Shown: positions 7,296-13,904 of the stretch, in pieces | Numbering within the stretch: the stretch's first letter is position 1 | Layout of the letters: each line of letters starts with the position of its first letter | Source of the DNA: Archangium sp. | GTDB taxonomy: Bacteria > Myxococcota > Myxococcia > Myxococcales > Myxococcaceae | Length of the DNA: 23,426 nucleotides | Direction: 5' to 3' | Assembly: GCA_016793585.1 (NCBI GenBank) | Contig: JAEUJR010000538.1 | Span: 1-23,426 of the forward strand | Program-made: the position numbers and the translations under genes | Notes under the pieces: generated by a model | Seen by the model: only the letters and a program-made list of their open reading frames with translations | Database searches by the model: none | What the model was told of the DNA's origin: nothing

Positions 7296-7964
7296 ATGCT
7301 CGACGCCACCCAACCCATCGCCCAGCTCGTCCTCGAACACTCCGAATGCGCCGCGGTGCTCCAGCGGCACCGCATCGACTACTGCTGCAACGGCCAGCTC
7401 TCGCTCGAAGAGGCGGCGAAGGCGCGCGGCGTCGACGTGTCGTTGGTGCTGGGTGAGCTCGAGGTCGCCATGAAGCATCGCCTGCCGGAAGACGGGCAAC
7501 CCGACCTGCGGCTGCTCACGGCGGCCGAGCTCGTCGAGCGTGCGCGCACCCACTTTCACGACCCGCTCCAGCGCACCCTGCCGTTCGTGAGGGCGCTGGC
7601 GGCCAAGGTGAAGCGCGTGCATGGCGACCGAAGCCCGTCGCTCGTCGACCTCGACGCACGGCTCAGCGAGCTCACGGCGGCGCTGCTGTCACACCTCGAG
7701 GCCGAGTCGACGCAGCTCTTCCCCGCGCTGCTGGCACGAACGCCGGCTGGTGCCATGCTCACCGAAGCGAAGAACGACCACGCGGGCGTGCGCGTGCTGC
7801 TGGAGCGCGTTCGTGAAGCCGCCGGCGACTTCGAGCCGCCAGCCTGGGCCTGCAACAGCTACCGCACGCTGCTCTCGGAGCTGAAGTGGCTCGAGCACGA
7901 CGTGTTCGCGTTGATGCACCTCGAGAACCACGTGCTGCTCCCGAGATTCGGTCATGAGCACTGA
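7296..7964 (+). CDS. RIC/ScdA/YtfE-type di-iron protein for Fe-S cluster repair
   Basis: 222 aa. The ATG at 7296 gives the normal family N-terminus; a longer in-frame extension runs into the previous gene. Residues 1-65 are the ScdA_N domain with the DYCCNG motif (C30, C31; usually DYCCGG). The rest is a hemerythrin-like four-helix bundle with candidate di-iron ligands in RTHFH, LLSHLEAE, NDH and the C-terminal LEHDVFALMHLENH. Such proteins restore iron-sulfur clusters damaged by nitric oxide or peroxide and can reduce NO. It overlaps the next gene by 11 bases and is probably the first gene of a four-gene operon. Its location between nos genes and an FNR-type regulator fits a nitrosative-stress role. 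The Gly-to-Asn change in the CCGG motif is minor. Confidence 0.87.
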   Translation: MLDATQPIAQLVLEHSECAAVLQRHRIDYCCNGQLSLEEAAKARGVDVSLVLGELEVAMKHRLPEDGQPDLRLLTAAELVERARTHFHDPLQRTLPFVRALAAKVKRVHGDRSPSLVDLDARLSELTAALLSHLEAESTQLFPALLARTPAGAMLTEAKNDHAGVRVLLERVREAAGDFEPPAWACNSYRTLLSELKWLEHDVFALMHLENHVLLPRFGHEH

Positions 7965-8271
7965 AGGCGAGCGGCTGCGGGCGGTCGCGCTCGAGACGCT
8001 GCGCGACGTCATCGACCCCGAGGTGGGGCTGAACATCGTCGACCTGGGCCTCGTGTACGGCGTCGAGGTGGTGGGCTCGGCGCTGCAGGTTCAGTTGACG
8101 ATGACGACGCCGGCGTGCCCGCTCGGTGAGCAGATTCAGCGCGACGCCGAGGCGCGGCTGCAGGCCATCGCGGGAGTCGATGAGGTGGCGGTCGAGCTCG
8201 TGTGGGAGCCCGCGTGGACGCCAGACCGCATCTCGCCGCTCGGGAAGCAGCTGCTCGGGTGGGCCGCATGA
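7954..8271 (+). CDS. DUF59/MIP18-like Fe-S cluster assembly protein
   Basis: 105 aa, ATG at 7954 inside the end of the RIC-like gene. The family core is clear: L-R-D-V-I-D-P-E-V-G-L-N-I-V-D-L-G-L-V-Y (residues ~12-31), then TMTTPACPLG with the conserved cysteine, and a C-terminal V-x-V-E-L-V-W-E-P-x-W block. This is the PaaD/SufT/MIP18 type of small metal-sulfur cluster assembly protein. Together with the RIC-like protein it suggests repair or rebuilding of damaged iron-sulfur proteins in the cytoplasm. The stop overlaps an ATG at 8268 of a possible mini-ORF. The exact client enzyme is unknown. Confidence 0.87.
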   Translation: MSTEGERLRAVALETLRDVIDPEVGLNIVDLGLVYGVEVVGSALQVQLTMTTPACPLGEQIQRDAEARLQAIAGVDEVAVELVWEPAWTPDRISPLGKQLLGWAA

Positions 8272-8342
8272 CGGCGCTCGAGCTGTCGGCCACCGCGTGC
8301 CGCGTGGCGCTCGACCCTTCCTCGCCTGGGAGCGCGCCATGA
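8268..8342 (+). CDS. Possible 24-residue coupled mini-ORF
   Basis: The ATG at 8268 overlaps the DUF59 stop (ATGA), and the frame ends in TGA at 8340-8342, inside the ATGATG that starts the next gene. The peptide (MTALELSATACRVAL...) has no recognisable motif. It could be a translational coupling device, a remnant of a gene, or chance. There is no own ribosome site beyond the overlap. Confidence 0.25.
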   Translation: MTALELSATACRVALDPSSPGSAP

Positions 8343-9403
8343 TGACCGTTCGTCGCGTGCTGTTGCTTCTCGTCGCGGGCGCCGCGCTCACGGCGGTGCT
8401 GGGTGGGCTCGCGCGCCTCGGGCTCGGCATCGGCTTCGGCCCGGCGGTGGCTGACCGACACGGCCCGCTCTTCGTGCTCGGGGTCTTCGGCACCGTCATC
8501 TCGCTCGAGCGCGCGGTCGCGCTGGGCCGCTCGTGGGCGCTGGCTGCTCCCGTCGTCAGCGTCGCAGCCGCGTCGTCGTTGCTCCTTCGCCTGCCCTTCG
8601 CGCCGGCGCTCTTCGTCGTCGCCGTCGCCCTCACGCTGCTCGTCAACGCAGCCATCATTCGCCGGCAATCGGCGGCCTTCACCTGGCTCATGCTGCTGGG
8701 CTCGGTGACGCTGCTCGAGGGCACCTTCGCCTGGGCACGCGGCGCGGCCGTCTTCGACGTCGTTCCGGGGTGGAAGGCGTTCTTCGCGCTCACCATCGTC
8801 GCCGAGCGTCTCGAGCTCTCACGGCTCGCGCCGACGCCGAGGTGGGCCTCCCGCGCGCTCGTCGTCGTCTCCATCATGCTCGCGCTCGCGTCGATGCTGG
8901 GCCAGCGCGTGGTGATGGGCGCGACGCTGGTGCTGCTCGGCCTGTGGCAGCTGCGCTTCGACCTCGCGCGGCGCACGGTGAAGCTGGCCGGTCTGCCGCG
9001 CTTCACGGCCATGGGTGTGCTCGCGGGCGCTGCCTGGCTCGTCGTCACCGGAGCCCTGCTCGTGCACACGCCGCCCATTCCCGCAGGGCCCCTCGCCGAC
9101 GCCACGCTTCATTCGCTCTTCATCGGCTTCGTGCTCTCGATGGTGTTCGCCCACGCCCCCATCATTCTTCCCGCGGTCGCGCGTGTGGCGCTGCCGTTTC
9201 ACCCGGTGTTCTTCGGGCCGCTGGTGATGCTCCATGCGGGGCTGCTCGCGCGTGTGATGGGAGACGTCTGGGGTTTGCATCTGCTTCGCGTCGTCGGCGC
9301 GGTGACGAACGTGCTCGCGTTGCTGCTCTTCGTCGCGTCGGTCATCATCACCCGCGCTCGAGCCGCGACGACCCTGGTGCGCGCCGAGCCTTCGATGCCA
9401 TGA
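8339..9403 (+). CDS. Polytopic membrane protein in NO-stress operon (NnrS-like, tentative)
   Basis: 354 aa from the ATG at 8339 (a second ATG at 8342 is equally possible). GGGAG at 8328-8332 lies 6-9 bases upstream. Upstream in-frame codons overlap the DUF59 gene and are hydrophilic. About ten membrane segments span the protein, starting at residues ~5-27 and ~37-55. Intramembrane or loop histidines occur in ADRHGPLF, LHSLFIGF, FAHAPIILP and LMLHAG, which could bind haem or metal. Length and topology recall NnrS-type membrane proteins of NO metabolism, but I cannot confirm that family. It follows the RIC and DUF59 genes and overlaps the next membrane protein (ATGA at 9400-9403). A role in NO or haem/copper handling is an inference from context. 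Confidence 0.75.
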   Translation: MMTVRRVLLLLVAGAALTAVLGGLARLGLGIGFGPAVADRHGPLFVLGVFGTVISLERAVALGRSWALAAPVVSVAAASSLLLRLPFAPALFVVAVALTLLVNAAIIRRQSAAFTWLMLLGSVTLLEGTFAWARGAAVFDVVPGWKAFFALTIVAERLELSRLAPTPRWASRALVVVSIMLALASMLGQRVVMGATLVLLGLWQLRFDLARRTVKLAGLPRFTAMGVLAGAAWLVVTGALLVHTPPIPAGPLADATLHSLFIGFVLSMVFAHAPIILPAVARVALPFHPVFFGPLVMLHAGLLARVMGDVWGLHLLRVVGAVTNVLALLLFVASVIITRARAATTLVRAEPSMP

Positions 9404-10428
9404 CGACGCGCCTGCTGCCGGTGGCCCTGCTCCTCACGCTCGCGCTGGGCGTGGGCATGCGGTGGGCGCTCGCGGGCGCGTTCGAGCTGCCCCTCGACTT
9501 CGCGCAGCTGCGGCACGCGCACTCGCACCTCGGCGCGTACGGGGTGCTGTTTCCCCTCGCGTTCACGGCGTGGCGAGCCGTCGGCGCACCGGCACCAGGG
9601 CCACGTGTCATGCGCCTCTACGCGGCCGCGACGGCCCTCGCGGTCTTCGGGTTTCTCCGCGCTGGCTACGGCGTCGAGGCCATCATCGGCAGCACCGTCG
9701 TCGGCGCGCTCTGGCTGCACGGGGCGTTTCGGCTGCGCCACCGCGTGCTCCGGCTCGACGACCCGCTCGCGCTCGTGCCCTTCGGCATCGTCGCTGCCAT
9801 GGCGTGCGTACCCTTCATCGCGCTCACCCTGCGAAGAGACCCGCCCTTTGCCCAGCACCTGGTCGCCACGTTCCTCTCGGCGCTGCTCCTCGTGGTGGTG
9901 GCGCCGTCGGCGCTCGCCGCCATCGGAGCGCGCGCATGGCCAGCGCCGCTGCTCACCCTCGCGGGGCTCGCCAGTGCTGCGGCGCTCGGTGTGTGGCCGA
10001 CGTTGCTCACCCGGTGTGGCCTCGCCGTCTACGCGCTCTTCTTCCTCTCGGTCTGGCGCGAGCGCTCTGTTCCACTCGTGTTGCGCGCCTCGTGGGCCAC
10101 CGTCGGCGCAGGCCTGCTCGCGATGGCGCTCGGCCTCGTGCCGAACCTTCGGGCTGCGGTGCTGGGCGCACTCCACTTTCTGGTGCTCGGGCCGGTGTTG
10201 CTCAGCCTGACGCGTCAGCGCTGGGCGCTCGTTTCTCCATTCGCGGTGACGGCAGGCTTCGTCGCGGTCGGGCTGCTCACGGTGCCGCTGGTGTTGCAGG
10301 CGCTCGACGTCACGCGCTGGACGATGGAGGTGTCGGCGCTGGGTGGAACGCTCGTGCTCGCGTGGTGGTTCGTGGCGGTCGTCGCCGCGCCGTCGCGGTC
10401 AGTCACCGAAGCGAAGGTTGCAGCATGA
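9400..10428 (+). CDS. Polytopic membrane protein with HAHSHLG motif
   Basis: 342 aa, ATG at 9400 overlapping the previous stop by 4 bp; longer in-frame readings lie inside the preceding gene. About ten to eleven membrane segments. A histidine cluster LRHAHSHLGAYG lies near residues 38-49 at the end of the first or second segment; similar H-x-H-x-H clusters in NnrS-like and haem-copper membrane proteins can bind metal or haem. A second His-containing helix (ALHFLVLGPVLL) occurs near residue 250. It is co-translated with the preceding membrane protein, so the two may form a complex or be distant paralogues. The 3' end overlaps the convergent lipoprotein gene by 30 bases. Function unknown. Confidence 0.75.
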   Translation: MTTRLLPVALLLTLALGVGMRWALAGAFELPLDFAQLRHAHSHLGAYGVLFPLAFTAWRAVGAPAPGPRVMRLYAAATALAVFGFLRAGYGVEAIIGSTVVGALWLHGAFRLRHRVLRLDDPLALVPFGIVAAMACVPFIALTLRRDPPFAQHLVATFLSALLLVVVAPSALAAIGARAWPAPLLTLAGLASAAALGVWPTLLTRCGLAVYALFFLSVWRERSVPLVLRASWATVGAGLLAMALGLVPNLRAAVLGALHFLVLGPVLLSLTRQRWALVSPFAVTAGFVAVGLLTVPLVLQALDVTRWTMEVSALGGTLVLAWWFVAVVAAPSRSVTEAKVAA

Positions 10429-11187
10429 GCTGGGCCACTTGTCGGGAGCGCGCGACGTCGAGCACGTCGAGGTGACTCCTTCGCGGAGGCACCTGCACGT
10501 CACGCTGGTCGCGGTGGTGGTGCACTGGCCGTCGATGACCTCGCCCTCGCATTCGGCCCGGTCGTGCCAGCCCGTGAGCTGCTGTGCGTCGTCATAGACA
10601 TAGCTGCTCGACGTTCCCGCAGGCAGCTCGAGCGAGTTGTAGCGACGAACCATGTCGAGCGCAGGGCACCAGCTCGCCTCGACGCGCCCACGAAACTCCC
10701 GCCCGTCACTGAGCTCGCTGTCGAACGAGAACGTCGCGGAGTCGCCAGCGACGAGCTGCTCGATGACGGCGTGGTTCTTCGTCGCGTGCAACGCGGGCGT
10801 CGCACCCTCGGTGAGTGAAGCCCCGGGCGTGCCCAGGCGCAGGTCGTCAGGCAGCACGAGCGCCGGCCCGTCGGAGCCGCTCCGCAGCACCAGCCAGCCG
10901 AGCGGCCGTCTCACGCCCACGGGCCTCGAGAGCGTGTTGACCAACCCATCGTGCACGTCAGGCACGACGCGCGCGTTGCAGACGTTGCGACGGTCTTCGA
11001 AGGCCTGACACAGGCCCGGCTGGTCGCCGAAGACGACGTGGGTGGTGGGCGGCCCCAAGGCGTGCGTCAACGAGAAGTAGACGGCGTCTTTCACCTCGAA
11101 CGCCTTGCCGCCGAGCGACACCTCGAGCACCGGCTGGCCCTGACAGGCGCAGAGTACGAAGGCCGAAATCCATCCCAGACGCGTCAT
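10399..11187 (-). CDS. Lipoprotein of unknown function, cysteine-rich C-terminus
   Basis: 262 aa, minus strand. The ATG at 11187 is chosen because GGAGGGG (complement of 11193-11199) sits at good spacing; a GTG two codons upstream (11193) lies inside that site. The N-terminus MTRLGWISAFVLCAC ends in a lipobox-like L-C-A-C. No family is recognised. The protein is largely polar, and the last ~60 residues contain many cysteines (CEGEVIDGQC, VTCRCLREG, STCSTS, SSCCN), suggesting disulfides outside the cytoplasm. Its 3' end overlaps the convergent membrane-protein gene by 30 bases. It is divergent from the operon at 11386 and could share its promoter region. Proteins of this style are common among myxobacterial surface lipoproteins, but no role can be given. 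Confidence 0.78.
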   Translation of the reverse strand: MTRLGWISAFVLCACQGQPVLEVSLGGKAFEVKDAVYFSLTHALGPPTTHVVFGDQPGLCQAFEDRRNVCNARVVPDVHDGLVNTLSRPVGVRRPLGWLVLRSGSDGPALVLPDDLRLGTPGASLTEGATPALHATKNHAVIEQLVAGDSATFSFDSELSDGREFRGRVEASWCPALDMVRRYNSLELPAGTSSSYVYDDAQQLTGWHDRAECEGEVIDGQCTTTATSVTCRCLREGVTSTCSTSRAPDKWPSSCCNLRFGD

Positions 11188-11276
11188 GATCACCCCTCCA
11201 GACCCAGAGGAGCCCTGGGCGTCGAAAATCGGCCCACCGGTTCAATGATGATTCACTCTGAAACGAGTCGGAACGC

Positions 11277-11292
11277 CGGGTCGAACGACCCG
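11277..11292. promoter_or_regulatory. Inverted repeat in divergent intergenic region
   Basis: CGGGTCGAACGACCCG has two 7-base arms around AA. It lies in the 198-base gap between the divergent lipoprotein (start 11187) and the envelope operon (start 11386), about 94 bases before the latter. It could be an operator serving either direction. Apart from this and a relatively AT-rich stretch at about 11240-11265, which may hold promoter elements, I see nothing else in the gap. Confidence 0.35.
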
Positions 11293-11385
11293 CCCGAACC
11301 CATCGATTCACGGTGCTTCTGACGGGCGTGGCTGCGGCGCCGTGTCGCAGGGTGTCGGGCACGCTCATCGCAGAGGGTGCTGGCG

Positions 11386-12294
11386 ATGCTTCGGGCACTC
11401 CCCGGTCTGGTGCTGGTCCTTCTTCCCTCGGTCGCGAGCGCGGCGGCCTGCTGCATGTCGGCGACGTCGTTCGGGGTCGGCCGCCTGCTCGTCTGGGAGG
11501 ACTTCGCCGTCGGCGTGCAGACCGGCCACTCGCGCATCGTCGGCCAGTACGACCCGCAGCGCGCCTACCGGCTGACGGGCACTGCGTTTCAGGACGGAAT
11601 CACGCGGGTCGAGCCCTGGGCCATCGTTCGCCTCGGCGAGCGCGTGCAGGTGCAGGCGCGCGTGCCGGTGCTCCTCAACGACCGCGAGTCCGGCGCGACG
11701 ACTCAGGTGGTTGGCGGGCTCGGAGACGTGGGCGCTGCCGTTCGGCTCGAGGCCCTCTCGCTCGGTGAGTTCGAGCGGCTGCCGTCGCTCGGCTTCACCC
11801 TCGGTGTGCTCGCGCCGACGGGCCGCCGGGCGGAGCAGGGCTTCGCGCCGCTCGGTGCCGGCGCGACGGGCCGTGGGGCGTGGGGCGCGTCGCTCGCGCT
11901 CGAGAGCGAGTACACGTGGCTGCCCTGGTACGTGCGCGTCGACGCAGGCGTGAGCGTGTTCGCGCCCTTCGTTCGCACCGACACCCACGCCACGCAGTGG
12001 TTCGGCCCCGTCGTGCAGACGGCCCTCTCGGGTGGGCGAGAGCTGGTGCCCGACAAGCTGGTGCTCGCGCTCTCGGCGCAGCTCGAGTGGGAAGCGCCGC
12101 TGAGCCTCGATGGAGAGGTCGTTCCTTCGTCGACCGGCTTCGTGCCGTCGCTCGTCACCTCGTTCTCGTGGCGTGTCGCTCCGCACTTCACGCTCGTCAC
12201 CGCGCTCTCGACGAGCGTGTGGCCATCGGGTGCCGGGCAGAACCGCGACGCGCGGCTGGGCGTCAGCCTCGGAGGCCGCTATGGCCACTTCTAG
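11386..12294 (+). CDS. Outer-membrane beta-barrel-like protein
   Basis: 302 aa from the ATG at 11386, preceded by AGAGGG (11372-11377) at 8-base spacing; a GTG at 11377 is in frame but lies within that site. A signal peptide (MLRALPGLVLVLLPSVASA) is followed directly by an unusual Cys-Cys pair (C22-C23) near the predicted mature N-terminus. The rest alternates hydrophobic and polar residues in many strands with aromatic girdles (for example YTWLPWYVRVDAGVSVF) and ends in a strand with terminal Phe (GVSLGGRYGHF), the usual mark of Bam-inserted barrels. It may be a channel or transport-type barrel. It overlaps the next gene by 14 bases, in an operon with a thioredoxin-fold and a YtkA-like lipoprotein, which points to metal or thiol traffic across the envelope. 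The substrate is unknown. Confidence 0.75.
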   Translation: MLRALPGLVLVLLPSVASAAACCMSATSFGVGRLLVWEDFAVGVQTGHSRIVGQYDPQRAYRLTGTAFQDGITRVEPWAIVRLGERVQVQARVPVLLNDRESGATTQVVGGLGDVGAAVRLEALSLGEFERLPSLGFTLGVLAPTGRRAEQGFAPLGAGATGRGAWGASLALESEYTWLPWYVRVDAGVSVFAPFVRTDTHATQWFGPVVQTALSGGRELVPDKLVLALSAQLEWEAPLSLDGEVVPSSTGFVPSLVTSFSWRVAPHFTLVTALSTSVWPSGAGQNRDARLGVSLGGRYGHF

Positions 12295-12874
12295 AGTTGC
12301 GCTGCTGTGCCTGCTCGGCGCCTGCGCTGGTGCGCGGCAGAGCGTGCGGCAAACTCCAGCACTCACGCTGCGCAGCGCGACTGGAGAGGTCGTCACGCTC
12401 GAGTCGCTCACGCAGCGCGCCGACGCGACGGTGCTCGTCTTCTGGAGCGCTGGCTGCCCCTGCGTTCGCCGCTACCAGGCCCGGGTCGAGGCGCTTCGCA
12501 CGAGGCCGCGCGTGCAGGTGCTGGCCATCTCGAGCAACGCAGGTGAGTCGTTCGACGAGGCGCTTGGGGTGGCGAAGGAGCGTGGCGTGACGGTGCCGCT
12601 CTATCGCGACGAGACCGGCGCCATCGCGGCGCTGGTGAACGCGCGCAGCACGCCGACCGCCGCCGTGCTCGACCGCTCGGGCGCCGTGCGTTTCACCGGC
12701 TGGGTCGACAACGAGCGCGACGTCGGCGCCGACGACCGCGAGCCCTGGCTGGAGCGCGCGCTCGACGGCGTGCTCGGCGGCACCCGCTTCACCGCGCGCA
12801 CCCCGACGTGGGGCTGCACCATCACGCGACACCTCTTCACCCCCGAGCCGCAGCACTGCAGCGCCGTTCATTGA
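12281..12874 (+). CDS. Thioredoxin-fold (redoxin) lipoprotein with CPC motif
   Basis: 197 aa. The ATG at 12281 has GGAGG (12271-12275) five bases upstream, inside the preceding gene. The N-terminus has lipobox L-G-A-C (Cys15). A TlpA/AhpC-TSA-like domain spans about residues 25-160: V-L-V-F-W-S-A-G-C-P-C-V (C59-P-C61), a V-L-A-I-S-S-N strand, and a cis-Pro-like loop S-T-P-T-A (~124-128). The active site is CxC instead of the usual CxxC, which suggests a peroxiredoxin-like or metal-binding function (compare Sco proteins, which use CxxxC). A C-terminal GCTITR...HC adds two cysteines. It probably acts in the periplasm with the barrel and YtkA-like neighbours. Thiol-disulfide or copper-chaperone function is an inference. 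Confidence 0.8.
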   Translation: MATSRVALLCLLGACAGARQSVRQTPALTLRSATGEVVTLESLTQRADATVLVFWSAGCPCVRRYQARVEALRTRPRVQVLAISSNAGESFDEALGVAKERGVTVPLYRDETGAIAALVNARSTPTAAVLDRSGAVRFTGWVDNERDVGADDREPWLERALDGVLGGTRFTARTPTWGCTITRHLFTPEPQHCSAVH

Positions 12875-12888
12875 ACAAGGAGCCCTTC

Positions 12889-13653
12889 ATGCGTCGTCTC
12901 AGCCTCGTCTCGTCTCTCCTCGCGCTCGTGGCCTGTGGTCCCGAGCCGGTCACCCAGCAACCGCCCGCGCGTCTCGTGCTCGCGAGCACCAGCGTGGCGC
13001 TCTTCGACGCCGAGCTCGCTTCGACCGCGACCCTCGGCACCGGGCTCACCACCGTCTGGCTCACCTTGAGAGACCACGGCGCGCCCGTCACCGACGCCAC
13101 CGTCACGCTGCAGCCGTTGATGACGATGCCGACGAAGTCGCACGCGTGCCCCGTCGTCGGTGAAGTCGTTCACGAGGGCAACGGCGTCTACCGCGGGCAG
13201 CTCGTCTTTCAGATGCCCAGCGCCGACATGGGCACGTGGTCGCTGAGCGCGAAGGTGCTGCGTGGCGGCGCGGAGTCGAAGCTGACCTTCGACGCGCTGG
13301 CCGTCGGTGACTCGGGCCTTGCCCGCAGCTTCGTGGCCAGTGACGTGAAGTACGTCATGAGCGTCTCGTACCCCGAGGCACTGAAGGTGGGGCTCAACCC
13401 CGTCGTCGTCACGCTTCACCGCATGCAGGACATGATGACCTTCCCCGCGTTCGACGACGCGACGCTCGAGATGGTGCCCGAGATGCCAGCACATGGGCAT
13501 GGCTCGTCGAACAACGTGGCGCCGGTGCTGAAGGCGCCCGGCCGCTACGAGGGCGTCGTGAACTACTCGATGCTCGGCGACTGGAAGACGACGTTCACCG
13601 TGAAGGCCGCCGGCGCGGTGATGACGACCGTGAGCATCGACACGAAGCTGTGA
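12889..13653 (+). CDS. YtkA/FixH-like lipoprotein
   Basis: 254 aa, ATG at 12889 with AAGGAG (12877-12882) at 6-base spacing, 14 bases after the redoxin gene. Signal MRRLSLVSSLLALVAC ends in a lipobox (Cys16). Two immunoglobulin-like segments can be seen. Residues ~50-130 (G-L-T-T-V-W-L-T-L-R-D...) include a G-V-Y-R-G-Q-L-V-F block. Residues ~160-254 have the YtkA-type pattern MPAHGHGSSNN followed by G-R-Y-E-G-V-V-N-Y-S-M-L-G-D-W. The His/Met-rich M-P-x-H-G-H-G loop and M-Q-D-M-M could bind copper. The family is linked to FixH/CcoH-like oxidase assembly and metal proteins. In this operon a periplasmic copper role is plausible but unproven. Confidence 0.78.
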   Translation: MRRLSLVSSLLALVACGPEPVTQQPPARLVLASTSVALFDAELASTATLGTGLTTVWLTLRDHGAPVTDATVTLQPLMTMPTKSHACPVVGEVVHEGNGVYRGQLVFQMPSADMGTWSLSAKVLRGGAESKLTFDALAVGDSGLARSFVASDVKYVMSVSYPEALKVGLNPVVVTLHRMQDMMTFPAFDDATLEMVPEMPAHGHGSSNNVAPVLKAPGRYEGVVNYSMLGDWKTTFTVKAAGAVMTTVSIDTKL

Positions 13654-13746
13654 GCCGTGCGCATGCAGCGCGCGCATCACCTGTTCCACGAACGCAAGGA
13701 TTGCAACTGGCGCTGCCGAGGGTCACGCGCGCTTCGGCGCTCCGAC

Positions 13747-13760
13747 GCCGTCGTGACGGC
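13747..13760 (+). terminator. Weak hairpin after the envelope operon
   Basis: GCCGTCGTGACGGC can form a 5-bp stem with a CGTG loop (or 6-bp arms as a DNA palindrome), followed only by TTGATC, with no real U-run. It lies 93 bases after the YtkA-like stop. It might be a weak terminator or an operator. Confidence 0.25.
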
Positions 13761-13839
13761 TTGATCTGACCGCCCTCACCACAAGTTTCCGGCAGCGCAC
13801 GCTGATTTGGGTGCTGATCAGCCTGACGCGGTCGATGTC

Positions 13840-13853
13840 TTGATGACGCGCAA
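13840..13853. promoter_or_regulatory. Candidate FNR-like site upstream of the regulator gene
   Basis: TTGATGACGCGCAA has a perfect left half of the consensus TTGAT-N4-ATCAA and a right half CGCAA, matching 8 of 10 defined positions. It ends 51 bases before the ATG of the FNR-type gene, so autoregulation is possible. Assigned by eye only. Confidence 0.35.
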
Positions 13854-13904
13854 TGCTTCGTCGCGGGCGAGCCGACTGGCACGAGGAGTGAACTGATCAA
13901 CGTC

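Larger units (their letters stand above)
13654..13904. other. 251-base intergenic region before the FNR-type regulator gene
   Basis: This is the longest non-coding stretch in the window and relatively AT-richer than its surroundings. It contains an inverted repeat at 13747-13760 (GCCGTC/GACGGC), a 10-bp perfect palindrome GCTGATCAGC at 13813-13822 and an FNR-like site at 13840-13853. I see no ORF with family features and no RNA gene here. It probably carries the end of the envelope operon and the promoter of the regulator. Confidence 0.6.

Noticed and set aside
8268..8342. RiPP precursor peptide for the radical SAM enzyme
   Set aside because: The mini-ORF is 10 kb away, on the other strand, and has no leader/core pattern. 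The radical SAM gene sits in an acyl-carrier operon.
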